Of a stretch of 64,000 nt of DNA, positions 1 to 8,965 are shown piece after piece. The notes under the pieces were generated by a model. That model was not told the origin of the DNA, searched no databases, and was given only the letters and a program-made list of their open reading frames with translations. Position numbers and translations under genes: made by a program. Source of the DNA: Candidatus Geothrix skivensis (lineage in GTDB: Bacteria; Acidobacteriota; Holophagae; Holophagales; Holophagaceae); NCBI GenBank assembly GCA_016721195.1, contig JADKIO010000005.1:804001-868000 (forward strand), read 5' to 3'. Every line of letters begins with the position of its first letter. Within the stretch, counting starts at the first letter, position 1.

Positions 1-1335
1 CTTGTGGAGGGGATCGCTGTCGGGCACCACCGCGGCGACGACCGTATGGCCGGCCTCGTGGTAGGCGGTGATCTTCTTGTCTTCCTCGGTCATGACCAGG
101 CTGCGGCGCTCGGCGCCCATGTAGACCTTGTCCTTGGCGTTCTCGAAGTCGGCCATCTCAACCCACTTCTTGTTGCCCCGGGCGGCGGTGAGGGCAGCTT
201 CGTTGCAGAGGTTTGCAAGGTCGGCACCGGCAAAGCCGGGGGTGCCGCGGGCGATGACTTCCAGCTCCACGTCGGGGCTGAGGGGGATCTTGTCCGCGGT
301 GTGGACCTTGAGGATCTCGTGGCGGCCCTTCACGTCGGGGCGGTCCACCACGACCCGGCGGTCGAAGCGGCCGGGGCGAAGCAGGGCGGGATCCAGCACA
401 TCGGGGCGGTTGGTGGCGGCGACGAGTATGACGCCCTCGTTGCCTTCGAAGCCATCCATCTCGACCAGCAGCTGGTTGAGGGTCTGCTCGCGCTCGTCAT
501 GGCCGCCGCCCAGGCCGGCGCCGCGGTGGCGGCCCACGGCGTCGATCTCATCGATGAACACGATGCAGGGAGCGCTCTTCTTGGCCTGTTCGAAGAGGTC
601 ACGGACGCGGCTGGCGCCCACCCCCACGAACATCTCCACGAAGTCGGAACCGGAGATGGAGAAGAACTGCACCTTGGCTTCGCCTGCAATGGCACGGGCC
701 AACAGGGTCTTGCCGGTACCCGGGGGCCCCATGAGCAGGACGCCCTTGGGGATCTTGCCGCCCAGCTTCAAGAACTTGGCGGGATCCTTCAGGAACTCGA
801 CGATTTCCTTCAATTCTTCCTTGGCCTCGTCGCAACCAGCGACATCTGCAAAAGTGGTGCGCTTGCCGCTGGTGGAAAGCCCCTTGGCGCGGGCCTTCCC
901 GAAGCTCATGGCCTTGTTGCCGCCCATCTGGGCCTGGCGCATGAAGACGAACCAGAGCACCACGAAGACCAGCAGGGGTGCCCAGAACATCAGCACGTAG
1001 GCGAAGTTGTTCTCGCTGGGCTTGGCGGCCTTGAACTCCTCGATCTGGCCTTCGGTCTTCCAGCTGAGGATGACCTTGCCCAGGTCCTGCATGGGGGGGG
1101 CCACGGTTCGGAACTTCTCGATGACCTCCCCGGTCTTTCCATTCTTCTCGGGCTGCTTGTAGGTGCCTTCGACATCAAACCCCGATAGCGTCACGGACTT
1201 GTACTTGCCGGCCACCCCCTCGGTGTAGAAGGTCGAGAAGGGGACTTCGATCTGCTTGCTGTTCTGGGGGATCTGGCGGAAGGCCAAAACCAGGAGGGCG
1301 ATGATGCCCAGCCAGACCAGCACGCTTTTCATCAT
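1..1335 (-). CDS. ftsH: ATP-dependent zinc metalloprotease FtsH (3' end off window)
   Basis: Membrane-anchored AAA+ protease that degrades misassembled membrane proteins and short-lived regulators. The first 445 codons are present. An N-terminal hydrophobic segment (about residues 4-22) is followed by a short periplasmic stretch, a second membrane segment near 115-135, the AAA module with Walker A GPPGTGKT near residue 201, the Walker B region FIDEID, and the zinc motif HEAGH near residue 420. The remaining protease domain lies beyond the left edge. The gene opens with two consecutive ATG codons behind an AGGAGT ribosome site; either may be used. It lies 53 nt downstream of tilS on the same strand, the common bacterial tilS-ftsH arrangement. 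A run of eight G (1093-1100, plus strand) lies in the codons for the periplasmic part without breaking the frame. Confidence 0.97.
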   Translation of the reverse strand, partial: MMKSVLVWLGIIALLVLAFRQIPQNSKQIEVPFSTFYTEGVAGKYKSVTLSGFDVEGTYKQPEKNGKTGEVIEKFRTVAPPMQDLGKVILSWKTEGQIEEFKAAKPSENNFAYVLMFWAPLLVFVVLWFVFMRQAQMGGNKAMSFGKARAKGLSTSGKRTTFADVAGCDEAKEELKEIVEFLKDPAKFLKLGGKIPKGVLLMGPPGTGKTLLARAIAGEAKVQFFSISGSDFVEMFVGVGASRVRDLFEQAKKSAPCIVFIDEIDAVGRHRGAGLGGGHDEREQTLNQLLVEMDGFEGNEGVILVAATNRPDVLDPALLRPGRFDRRVVVDRPDVKGRHEILKVHTADKIPLSPDVELEVIARGTPGFAGADLANLCNEAALTAARGNKKWVEMADFENAKDKVYMGAERRSLVMTEEDKKITAYHEAGHTVVAAVVPDSDPLHK

Positions 1336-1388
1336 GGAATTCAAAGGGTCACTCCTTGGGGCCTGGGCCCAGGTGGCCCTCCAGTTTA

Positions 1389-2372
1389 CTAGGTACGGGA
1401 AGGCGGTGCTGCCTGTCTTAGATGCAGATACCCGCCTGTTGGTTCGGGGTTTAGCTGGAAATTCCCCCAAGTCGAGCATTTGCGGGCGTGGAGGAGGCGC
1501 TCCACCAGCCAGGGAGCCAGTCCCCTGAGCAGGGAGGCTTCCCGGGGCCAGTCCAGGCGGTGGAAGGCCAGCTCCAGCGTCCAGCGCAGCTCCGGCTCGG
1601 TCCAGGGCTCCCGCTTGAAGAGGATGCCTCCATCCGCAAGGGACCAGCGGGTGCCCTCCCAGCCGGCCACCAGGGTTCTCGCCAGCCGTTCAGCCTCCTC
1701 GGCCTGCCGGTGCGTTTCGAACAGATGGCGGTCCAGCTCCGGGGCCTCCTTCCGAATCTCCGCGAGCAGGGGCCGCCAGCGGTTCCGGGCGGTGAAGGGC
1801 TCCATGTTGCTGGCATCCTCCCGCCAGGGGATGTTCCTCGCGGCCAGGTAGGCGCGCAGATCCGCGCGGCGGGTCTCCACCAGTGGGGACCAGCGCAGGC
1901 CCTGACGGGGCGCGAGGGGATGCAGGCAGCCCAGGCCGCCGCCCCGGGCCAGCCGGAGCAGGACCGTCTCGGTGTGGTCGTCCAGGGTGTGTCCCGTGGC
2001 CACGGTGCCTGCGCCGCAGTGTCCGGCGGCCTGGCGCAGCCAATCCCAGCGCAGCTCCCGGGCGGCCATCTCCAGGCCGATGGCCTGGGCCTCGGCGTGG
2101 GCACGTACGCCTAGGCTCGCCTCCGCCAGATCCAGATCCAGTCTCCTGCAGAGCTGGCGAACCAGGACCGCATCCTCGGAGGCTTCCTCCCGCAGGCCGT
2201 GATCCGCATGGGCCACACTGAGCTCAAGTCCCAGGCTCCTTCGCAGCGTCCAGAGCAGCACCAGGAGGGCCACCGAATCCCCCCCGCCCGAGCAGGCCAC
2301 CAGCACGGGGCCGCTCACGCCGTCCCCCCGTCGCTGGATCTGGGCCAAAACATCGGACTCGAAGCGGTTCAC
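1389..2372 (-). CDS. tilS: tRNA(Ile)-lysidine synthase
   Basis: Modifies C34 of the CAU-anticodon tRNA-Ile to lysidine so that it reads AUA and is charged with isoleucine; an essential cytoplasmic enzyme. The 327-residue protein carries the PP-loop signature SGGGDS at residues 28-33, followed by the family pattern ADHGLR and a GHTLDDHTET segment typical of TilS. The length suits a form with the N-terminal catalytic domain and a reduced C-terminal substrate-binding part. It starts with ATG at 2372, divergent from the secreted protein gene beginning at 2511, so the 138 nt between them should hold two promoters. It is followed by ftsH, probably co-transcribed. Confidence 0.95.
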   Translation of the reverse strand: MNRFESDVLAQIQRRGDGVSGPVLVACSGGGDSVALLVLLWTLRRSLGLELSVAHADHGLREEASEDAVLVRQLCRRLDLDLAEASLGVRAHAEAQAIGLEMAARELRWDWLRQAAGHCGAGTVATGHTLDDHTETVLLRLARGGGLGCLHPLAPRQGLRWSPLVETRRADLRAYLAARNIPWREDASNMEPFTARNRWRPLLAEIRKEAPELDRHLFETHRQAEEAERLARTLVAGWEGTRWSLADGGILFKREPWTEPELRWTLELAFHRLDWPREASLLRGLAPWLVERLLHARKCSTWGNFQLNPEPTGGYLHLRQAAPPSRT

Positions 2373-2510
2373 GCTCCCAGGCTAATCGAGCTGAGCCAAG
2401 CTGAACATGGCCGGACTCAGGCATTCCGAACTTGACCGGCAGGTTGCTGGTCCTCCACGCTGAATGCATCCTCCCTGCGCGCTCACACCAGTTCCTTTTC
2501 CGGAGAAGCG

Positions 2511-4781
2511 TTGAGATTTCGACTTGCTGTGCGGCCGTCCAGAGGAAGTTTGAGGCTGCTGCCCTTGTTGCTCTCCACGGTCCTGCTGGGGCAAGGCAAG
2601 GACTGGCCAGAACTCATGGCGGGCTGGCGCCGGTCGAACCATGCGCCGGCCACGCTGCTGGTGCCCAAGGAGCGCCTGGCTCCAGCCTTCTCCAGGTCGG
2701 ATGAACCCCTCCTGCTGATGACGTCCATCGGTGACCTGGAGATCCAGTCCCTCGAAGGCGCCATGCTGGATGGCCTCAGCGAATCCAGGGGCTGGAAACC
2801 TGGATCGCATTGGTTCCTGCTTGGCAAGGACGGCACCCTCCTCGATGAAGGAATCGATCTGCCCAAGGGCGACTACCTCCAGGGTCGACTGGCAGCAGCT
2901 GGGATTCCCTCCACCTGGGAAGCCCTGGAACAGTTCATCCGGCTTCAACCTGAGAACGGCCCGGCACTGCAGAAACGATTGTCGATCGCCATGCGGCTGG
3001 CCAGACGCCGCCTGCTCAACCTCCGGGACCAGGGCAAAGTTGGAGCGCCGAAATTTGTCATGGAGTTCGGGTTCCCTGTGATCGAACCCGCGAAACTGAC
3101 TGACCAGGCGCTTCCCGACGCATGGTGCCGGGAAGTCGAGGACACCCTCAAGCTGCTCAACCAGCTTCCCGACCCATGGCGCATGGGCGACAAGATGACA
3201 TTCCAGGTGTGGCTTGACTTCTACGGAAGGGCCACCTCCCTCGGAGTTCGTGGCGAGTTGGCCAGGCTGCGCGATGTCATCCTTGAGGCCTGGAAGCAGA
3301 CTCCGGATTCGGGCAGGGACTGGAAGCAGACCCAAGAGGATGAAGGTTTCTCCACGGGGCTTGGAGGGTTCTGGATGTCCTGCGACCTGGCCTCCCGAAG
3401 GGATGAGGGGTTACCGGAGCTGCCGCTCCTGACCCCTGCTCCAGGGCGGTTCTGGCCAGGCCTCCCCCTCCTCATGACCCTGCCCTGGTCAAGTTCCGAA
3501 GGTGGGAATGCCAGGGGCATTCTGGCCTTTCTGGACCGCCTCCCCGCCGAACGGGATATGCCCATCCTGTGGTATGACGCTTGGCCCGAGTGGCTTCGGT
3601 TCCGGTCCTTCGTGTCCTTCCGCAGGGCCACGGCCCTGGGGAATCTGGGCCGCTGGCAGGAGGCGGCCCTGGCGCTGCAGGAATGCCGACGGTTGTCAGG
3701 GAAGCATTGGACGGAAACCGCTGCCTCCCTTTCGAGCCTTTTCAGGAAGGGCGAACCACCGGATCCGCCCGGCAAAGCTGAGGCACCCGGTCAGATGCGG
3801 CCTCCGGAGGTATTTCTTGAGGTGTTGCGGTCGCCCAATCTGGAGGAACTTCAGCCCCCACCGCCAGTTGCACACCTCCGGTTCCTGGTCTGGGGCCAGC
3901 CGGCCTGGGAAAAACACTGGGAGGTCATGCGCGCTTCGGCAGCGCTCGCGCCTTGGAGCGCCGATGAGTTGAGGCGGGAAGCTCCCACCGATTCGGATTC
4001 AACCAGGCTTGCCTTGGCTGGGTTCCAGACCAGCGGTTGGGCTGTATTCCAGGGTGATTCGACCATTGTGACCCGGGGCGATTCCGCCCCGGATCCAGCA
4101 AAGCTTGCCCTTCAGCTTCAAAGTGCGGCATCCGCCCGGATCCAGGTGCTCGACCATTTCATCGCACAGCACCCGGAGCACCTCGATGCGCGAAGGGACC
4201 GCTTTGCTCTGGTCAGGTCCCGGATGCCCCAGCCGGCGCTGGAGTCCCGTCTGTTGGAGGATGCCGCCCGGATCCTTGGGAGCCTGGAATTTGGGCCGGA
4301 TGCACCCTGGATCTCGGACCTGGAAGGATGGCGCAACCAGTCCCGGAAAGTCGTGCCGGAGCTCGAATCTCGCCTGCGTCGCTGGCCCGACCATGCGGGC
4401 CTGTGGCGGGCCTGGGTCTCCTGGAGCGCCTTTCTGGAGAAACCCCCATCGGTGGTCGCCTTCGCCGACGGATTGCCTGTGTTCGGTCCTCGCGAGGACT
4501 GGACCGCACAGCTTCCGACCCAAGTCCACCGTGCGGTCGCCAAGGAATGCCGACAAGGTCGGAAGTTTGAAATCATGGCCGACTGGTTCGGGGGTGCCTG
4601 GAGGAATCTGGTGGCCCGAATGCGCCGGCCTGATTCGCCGGAAAATGCGGATCAGGAGACGGCCATTCATGATGGCTATCGTGAGGCGTTGACAGCCCTT
4701 GGTCGCAAGGAGGAGCGTCAAGAACTGGATCGTGCCTGGGCCTCGTTCCAGCCGAAGGCCAAGGCTGTTCCGAAACCCTGA
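2511..4781 (+). CDS. Secreted protein of unknown function
   Basis: I do not recognise a family. The reading frame encodes 756 residues and begins with TTG preceded by GGAGAAG at a good distance, giving a basic N-terminus and a hydrophobic stretch (LLPLLLSTVLLG, residues 16-27) that reads as a signal peptide. The first 120 mature residues (GDLEIQSLEG, WFLLGKDGTLLDEG) resemble the fold order of a thioredoxin-like domain but lack a CxxC motif, so this is only a suggestion. The rest is rich in Trp, Leu, Arg and Pro with helical stretches such as FRRATALGNLGRWQEAALAL (residues about 370-390), which looks like a TPR-type helix pair. It stands alone between divergent tilS and convergent bshB1. Confidence 0.75.
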   Translation: MRFRLAVRPSRGSLRLLPLLLSTVLLGQGKDWPELMAGWRRSNHAPATLLVPKERLAPAFSRSDEPLLLMTSIGDLEIQSLEGAMLDGLSESRGWKPGSHWFLLGKDGTLLDEGIDLPKGDYLQGRLAAAGIPSTWEALEQFIRLQPENGPALQKRLSIAMRLARRRLLNLRDQGKVGAPKFVMEFGFPVIEPAKLTDQALPDAWCREVEDTLKLLNQLPDPWRMGDKMTFQVWLDFYGRATSLGVRGELARLRDVILEAWKQTPDSGRDWKQTQEDEGFSTGLGGFWMSCDLASRRDEGLPELPLLTPAPGRFWPGLPLLMTLPWSSSEGGNARGILAFLDRLPAERDMPILWYDAWPEWLRFRSFVSFRRATALGNLGRWQEAALALQECRRLSGKHWTETAASLSSLFRKGEPPDPPGKAEAPGQMRPPEVFLEVLRSPNLEELQPPPPVAHLRFLVWGQPAWEKHWEVMRASAALAPWSADELRREAPTDSDSTRLALAGFQTSGWAVFQGDSTIVTRGDSAPDPAKLALQLQSAASARIQVLDHFIAQHPEHLDARRDRFALVRSRMPQPALESRLLEDAARILGSLEFGPDAPWISDLEGWRNQSRKVVPELESRLRRWPDHAGLWRAWVSWSAFLEKPPSVVAFADGLPVFGPREDWTAQLPTQVHRAVAKECRQGRKFEIMADWFGGAWRNLVARMRRPDSPENADQETAIHDGYREALTALGRKEERQELDRAWASFQPKAKAVPKP

Positions 4782-4799
4782 TCCTGACTCGTGCCGTCG

Positions 4800-5525
4800 C
4801 TAGGACAGCTTCGCCACGAGTTCGACCAGGGCCCCCGGCACCGGCCTCTCGCACCACAGGGCCTCGGCCCAGTCGCAGAGGCGCAGGGAGCCCCAGTGCA
4901 TGGCGCGGCCCAGGACGCCCCTACGGAAGGCCGGGTGGGCGATGCGGGTGACGGGCAGGGAAGGATCCTGGGCGAACTGGCTGCCGAAGGCGTCGAAGGC
5001 CGCCATGCGGCGATCCCACACGGCGCTCACGTCCACCAGGAGATCCGGCTGGCCGGGGTTCTCGCCGCCCACCCAGGCGATGGCCTCGGGGCGCCAGGGT
5101 GGGCCGGGGCAGGGGTAGTTCTTCAGGCCGGCGTAGTAGGCTGCCTCCTTGATCAGGCGGTGGGCGCGGCGGTGATCGGGATGGCGATCCTCCGGATCCG
5201 GCAGGATCAGCACCCGGGGGCGTAGGCGGCGGAGCTCGGTCATCACCACGAGTCTGCAGGTCTCATCCTCCGTGAAGCGCCCGTCCGGAAGATCCAGCAC
5301 GTACCGGGTCACCCCGAGGATCCGGGCGGCCTCCAGGGCTTCGGCGCGGCGGGTCTCCGGCGTGCCGCGGGTGCCCAGGTCCCCACTGGTGAGGTCGAGG
5401 ATGGCGGCCTTCAGGCCCCGGTCCGCGGCCAGGGCCAGCAGTCCGCCCACGTGCACTTCCACGTCGTCCGGGTGGGCACCCAGGGCGAGGATCTCCAGGC
5501 CGGGCTGGCTGGCATCTGCACTCAT
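4800..5525 (-). CDS. bshB1: Bacillithiol biosynthesis deacetylase (PIG-L family)
   Basis: Zinc-dependent deacetylase of the PIG-L/LmbE family that would remove acetyl from GlcNAc-malate to give GlcN-malate, the second step of bacillithiol synthesis. The 241-residue protein has the zinc motif HPDD at residues 18-21 (AHPDDVE), a second ligand region RHPDHRRAH, and the family-typical YYAGLKNYP segment. ATG at 5525 overlaps the bshC stop by 4 nt (ATGA), so the two are translationally coupled. Adjacency to bshC is the main reason for choosing BshB1 over other PIG-L deacetylases. The glycosyltransferase BshA is not in this window. Confidence 0.92.
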   Translation of the reverse strand: MSADASQPGLEILALGAHPDDVEVHVGGLLALAADRGLKAAILDLTSGDLGTRGTPETRRAEALEAARILGVTRYVLDLPDGRFTEDETCRLVVMTELRRLRPRVLILPDPEDRHPDHRRAHRLIKEAAYYAGLKNYPCPGPPWRPEAIAWVGGENPGQPDLLVDVSAVWDRRMAAFDAFGSQFAQDPSLPVTRIAHPAFRRGVLGRAMHWGSLRLCDWAEALWCERPVPGALVELVAKLS

Positions 5526-6694
5526 GGTTCCTCCACCAGGATCAGGGGGGTCGCGCCGTCCATGCGGTCGAGGATGGCATCGAGGAGGGCTTCGTTCCGC
5601 AGCCAGCGGACCGCAGGCAGCACGCGCTCCTGGGGAGCGCCGAAGGGGAAGAGGGCCTGGCGCAGCCACTCGGGGTCTCCGCCCAGCAGGTGGGCCGCGG
5701 CGTCGCGCTGAACCCGGCGATCCAGCCTGCCCAGCCGCAGCTGGCTCCGCTCCTGTTCGCGCTGGAAGCGCTGCTGGAGTTCCGGTGACCAGGAGGGATC
5801 GGGGCCCACGGCCTGGAACCGTTCGCTGGGCAACGGGCCGAACGAGGAGGCGAAGCGCTCCCAGGCGCCGTCCTTCAGCGTGGCGAGCATGCCGACTTCC
5901 AGGTGGACACCCCGGGGAAGGACATAGACGCTGGGACGGGCGATGATCCGCGGGGCCTTCAGGCCGACCTGCTCCCAGAGGGGCTCGCAGAGCCGCCAGT
6001 AGGCCCGCTCCGAGGGGCCAAGCACCACCGCCACCACCGGCAGCAGCAGGGACTGCATGAGAGGGCGGAGGGCCGCGCCGGGGCTGAGCCAGCAGCCTTC
6101 CGGCAGGGCCGCGTCCCGCTCCAGCCGCTGCCGCCGCCCGCTGCGAGGGTCCAGGGAGAACCAGGCGGACTGGGTCCGCGGGTCCAGGGGCAGGGGGGCT
6201 CCTTCGGCTTCCAGGGCAGCGGCCTGCTGGATCATCAGGGACTCCAGATCCAGGCCCCGCCAGCGTTCCAGCTCGGCCTGGACGGGTTCCCGGAGCGCCG
6301 GGTCCGTGGGGGAGAAGGCCCGGAGGCCCCTGCGCCACAAAGGCTGCCCCAGGGCAAGCACGTGGCCCCGCAGGGTCGGCTCCAAGGGTGTCGGCAAGGG
6401 CCCCCACAGGGCCTCGGCTTCCGACTGGTGTGCCTCGGTCCAGGGCAGCCAACCCGTGGCGGTTCCGGGACGGGTCTCGAAGCGGAAGCGGTGGCGGATG
6501 AGCCGATCCCCGCTCCATCCCACCACGGAGGCCACCTCAGCGCGGTCATGGTCCTCATCGGCGAGCCAGTAGACCGCTTCGGCTCCCGTGCGGCGGGCTT
6601 CGGCCAGGGCGGCCAGGGCCTTGGCCACCGACAGGGCCGGGCTCCAGCCGGCGCCGATCTGCTGGCCGGTGGCGATGACGGGCCTGGGATTCAT
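5522..6694 (-). CDS. bshC: Bacillithiol cysteine-adding enzyme BshC
   Basis: Putative cysteine ligase that completes bacillithiol from GlcN-malate. The 390-residue protein begins MNPRPVIATGQQIGAGWSPA, with the family pattern ATGQQ near the N-terminus and a LADEDHDRAEV segment matching the nucleotide-binding-like WLASEDHD region of BshC. Length is shorter than the roughly 530 residues of Bacillus BshC; the central region appears compact. The chosen ATG at 6694 follows a weak GGGATGG site and gives the usual BshC N-terminus. In-frame alternatives are ATG at 6718 and GTG at 6745. It overlaps bshB1 by 4 nt. Divergent from the hypothetical gene at 6772. Confidence 0.88.
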   Translation of the reverse strand: MNPRPVIATGQQIGAGWSPALSVAKALAALAEARRTGAEAVYWLADEDHDRAEVASVVGWSGDRLIRHRFRFETRPGTATGWLPWTEAHQSEAEALWGPLPTPLEPTLRGHVLALGQPLWRRGLRAFSPTDPALREPVQAELERWRGLDLESLMIQQAAALEAEGAPLPLDPRTQSAWFSLDPRSGRRQRLERDAALPEGCWLSPGAALRPLMQSLLLPVVAVVLGPSERAYWRLCEPLWEQVGLKAPRIIARPSVYVLPRGVHLEVGMLATLKDGAWERFASSFGPLPSERFQAVGPDPSWSPELQQRFQREQERSQLRLGRLDRRVQRDAAAHLLGGDPEWLRQALFPFGAPQERVLPAVRWLRNEALLDAILDRMDGATPLILVEEP

Positions 6695-6771
6695 GGTCGT
6701 CCATCCCAGGAGGGCCATGGCAGGCAGCGCTGACGCATCGTACACATGGGCCCAAGCCTAACCGATATGCG

Positions 6772-7245
6772 ATGCTCGTCGGGATGATCAGCGTCGAGCC
6801 CTGGCTCCCCCCGACCACACCCGACCTGGCGTTCCTGGCCATGGAGGCCGCGGACGAGGCCGGCCTTTCCAGCCTGCGGGCCTGGCCGGAGGTGCGCAAA
6901 GGCGGCATCGCCTTCGGCGGCCTGCCTCCTTTCCTCTGCTGGCGTGGCGAAGAGGGTGGTACCTGGCACCTGGTCCTGCTGCAGGCACGAGAAGTGGGCG
7001 CCCTGGTGCCTGGGTCCAGGACGGCCCCGCTGCCGGAGGGCTGGTTCGAAGCCCTGGATCTCCCGGCCCTGGCCCGGCCCCTGGCCCGGCACCCGGAGTT
7101 CCCGGGCGGGGCCTCCGTGCATCTCGTTCACCTGCCCGGAGGAGAGGCCTTCCGGGTCCGCACCTTCGGCCAGCCCGCACCTGGGCTCGTGGCGGAGGTG
7201 CTGAAGCGGACCAGCCACATCCAGATCTGGAACCTGGCCGATTAG
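6772..7245 (+). CDS. Hypothetical protein
   Basis: A 157-residue protein that I cannot assign. It has no signal peptide or membrane segment, is rich in Leu, Pro, Gly and Trp, and shows alternating hydrophobic segments (GGTWHLVLLQAREVGALVP, SVHLVHLPGGEAFRVRTFG) that suggest a small beta-rich domain. An in-frame ATG at 6784 (MISVEPWLPP) is an alternative start; neither has a convincing ribosome site. It lies 18 nt upstream of the MgtC/DUF4010 gene and is probably co-transcribed with it, and it is divergent from bshC. Confidence 0.7.
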   Translation: MLVGMISVEPWLPPTTPDLAFLAMEAADEAGLSSLRAWPEVRKGGIAFGGLPPFLCWRGEEGGTWHLVLLQAREVGALVPGSRTAPLPEGWFEALDLPALARPLARHPEFPGGASVHLVHLPGGEAFRVRTFGQPAPGLVAEVLKRTSHIQIWNLAD

Positions 7246-7263
7246 GAACCCTGGAGGCGCTCC

Positions 7264-8571
7264 ATGTTCAGCCTAGACCTGTCCACCCTCAAGGAAGCCG
7301 CCATGGCGGTGGCTCTGGGATTGATGATGGGACTTGAACGGGAGCGCAGCGGCTTCGAACGCAGCCAGGAGGGGCACGAGCCGACCCACAACCGCCGGGT
7401 CTCTGACCAGGCCGAGGCCCTCCACGGCGCCCTCGGGGCAAGAACCTTCGCCTTGTTGACCCTGCTGGGTTGGATCTCTGTGAAGGTGGGCGGCGACGGA
7501 TTGGCCATGCCCATCGCCGTCATGGTGCTCGCGGCCCTGATGATCGGGCTGTTCTACTTCGAAACCAGCTCCTCGGATCGGGGCATGACCACGGAGATGG
7601 CCGCCTTGGCCGCACCGCTGCTGGGCATGCTGCTCACCCGGGATGCCCTGCTGGCCGTGGCGGTGGCGGTGATCGTCACCCTGCTGCTGCTGTCGAAACC
7701 CTGGATCCGCGCGTGGATCCCCAAGCTGCAGCGGGATGACATGACTGCAGCCATGCAGCTGCTCATTGTCTTCGCGATCCTGCTGCCCATGCTGCCCGTG
7801 CGGACCCTGGACCCCTGGGGCGTCCTGTCGCCCCGCAAGGTCGGCTGGATGGTGGCTCTGATCGCTGCGGTGGATTTCCTGGGCTATGCGCTGAATCGCG
7901 TGTTGGGCTCCCGCCGAGGGGCCCTGCTGACCGGACTCCTGGGCGGGCTCGTGAGCTCCACCGTCGTGACGGTCACCATGGCGCGCCAGGCCCGCGAAAA
8001 CGAGGCCCTTCGCGGGCCCGGACAGGTGGCCGTGATGCTGGCCTGCGCCGTGATGGGTATTCGCGTGGCCATCCTGGCGGGGGTGGTGGGAGGGGCCACT
8101 CTGGCCCGGCCACTGTTGCTGCCCATGGCTGCCATGGTGCTGATATTGCTAGGGATCAGTGCTTGGATGTACCGATCCGGGGGCCAGCAGGTCACGGGTG
8201 AAGACATCACCGTGCAGAATCCCTTCAACTTGATGCGGGCCACTGGTTGGGGGCTCGCCCTGGCCACCATCCTCCTGGTGTCAGCCGCCGCCCGTGCCTG
8301 GTTCGGGGATCGGGGGTTGCTGATCACCGCGTGTCTATCCGGCCTGGCGGATGTGGATGCCATCACCCTCGCCGTGGGCAGCCAAGTCCGCAGTGTGGGA
8401 CTCTCCGCATCCACCGCGGTACTGGCCATCGTCCTGGCCATCGGCGCGAACACCCTGGCCAAAGCGGGTTTTGCCTGGTTCTCCGGTGGCCGTGCCTTCG
8501 GCCAGCGACTGGCAGCCATGCTGGGGGTTTCCCTGGTGGCAGCCCTGTTGGTGGCCTGGTTCCAGGCTTGA
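7264..8571 (+). CDS. MgtC/SapB and DUF4010 domain membrane protein
   Basis: Integral inner-membrane protein of 435 residues. The N-terminal part (about 1-145) is MgtC/SapB-like, with the typical opening helix and acidic/Arg motif ALGLMMGLERERSGF; the C-terminal part (about 185-415) matches the DUF4010 layout with repeated hydrophobic helices, including LLTGLLGGLVSSTVVTVTMA. Around ten to twelve transmembrane helices are visible. MgtC proteins affect magnesium stress and ATP synthase activity; the role of MgtC-DUF4010 fusions is not established. ATG at 7264 follows GGAGG. It is 18 nt downstream of the hypothetical gene before it. Confidence 0.88.
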   Translation: MFSLDLSTLKEAAMAVALGLMMGLERERSGFERSQEGHEPTHNRRVSDQAEALHGALGARTFALLTLLGWISVKVGGDGLAMPIAVMVLAALMIGLFYFETSSSDRGMTTEMAALAAPLLGMLLTRDALLAVAVAVIVTLLLLSKPWIRAWIPKLQRDDMTAAMQLLIVFAILLPMLPVRTLDPWGVLSPRKVGWMVALIAAVDFLGYALNRVLGSRRGALLTGLLGGLVSSTVVTVTMARQARENEALRGPGQVAVMLACAVMGIRVAILAGVVGGATLARPLLLPMAAMVLILLGISAWMYRSGGQQVTGEDITVQNPFNLMRATGWGLALATILLVSAAARAWFGDRGLLITACLSGLADVDAITLAVGSQVRSVGLSASTAVLAIVLAIGANTLAKAGFAWFSGGRAFGQRLAAMLGVSLVAALLVAWFQA

Positions 8572-8595
8572 GGCAGGTGTTGCTATGAACTCCGG

Positions 8596-8781
8596 CTATT
8601 TTCCGCGGTTGCTCATGCGGGTGTGGGTCACGCCGCTCTTGCCCTGGGGCTTGGTGGAGGCCTTGACCACGGGCTTGGGCCCGGGGTTGGCCTTGGCTTT
8701 ATGGGCAGCAGTGCCGGCGGCCGGCTTGTCCGCGGCCTGAACGGATTTCAGGAGATCGGCGGGGACGAGTGGCTTGGTCAT
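8596..8781 (-). CDS. Small Lys/Ala/Pro-rich protein
   Basis: A 61-residue basic protein starting MTKPLVPADLLKSVQAADKP, with a clear AGGAG site 5-6 nt before ATG at 8781. After the first 17 residues it becomes a low-complexity tail of Ala, Lys, Pro, Gly and Thr and ends THTRMSNRGK. The strong ribosome site and start are the main support; composition resembles small nucleic-acid-binding tails, but nothing assigns a function. It converges with the MgtC/DUF4010 gene (25 nt apart) and is divergent from the gene at 8966. Confidence 0.65.
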   Translation of the reverse strand: MTKPLVPADLLKSVQAADKPAAGTAAHKAKANPGPKPVVKASTKPQGKSGVTHTRMSNRGK

Positions 8782-8965
8782 GGGTGCTCCTGGCCCCAGT
8801 CTATACCCTGGACCCAAGCGTTGCGTGTTGTGACGGTGTTCCCAGGGGCCACCCGGGGTAAGCTAAAGGATATGATCCGTAGATGATCGACAGATCGCTT
8901 ACGAGCCTCCAGCTCTCACTCTCCCCTTGTCCTGCCCCTCCTCGACGACCTTAAGGAGTCCCTCC

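Noticed and set aside
1093..1100. Eight-G run as a possible frameshift site in ftsH
   Set aside because: The reading frame continues through it with the right FtsH sequence on both sides.
1..1335. Long forward frames over the ftsH region
   Set aside because: They are antisense to a complete, in-frame ftsH with all motifs; GC-rich codon use leaves long open complementary frames.
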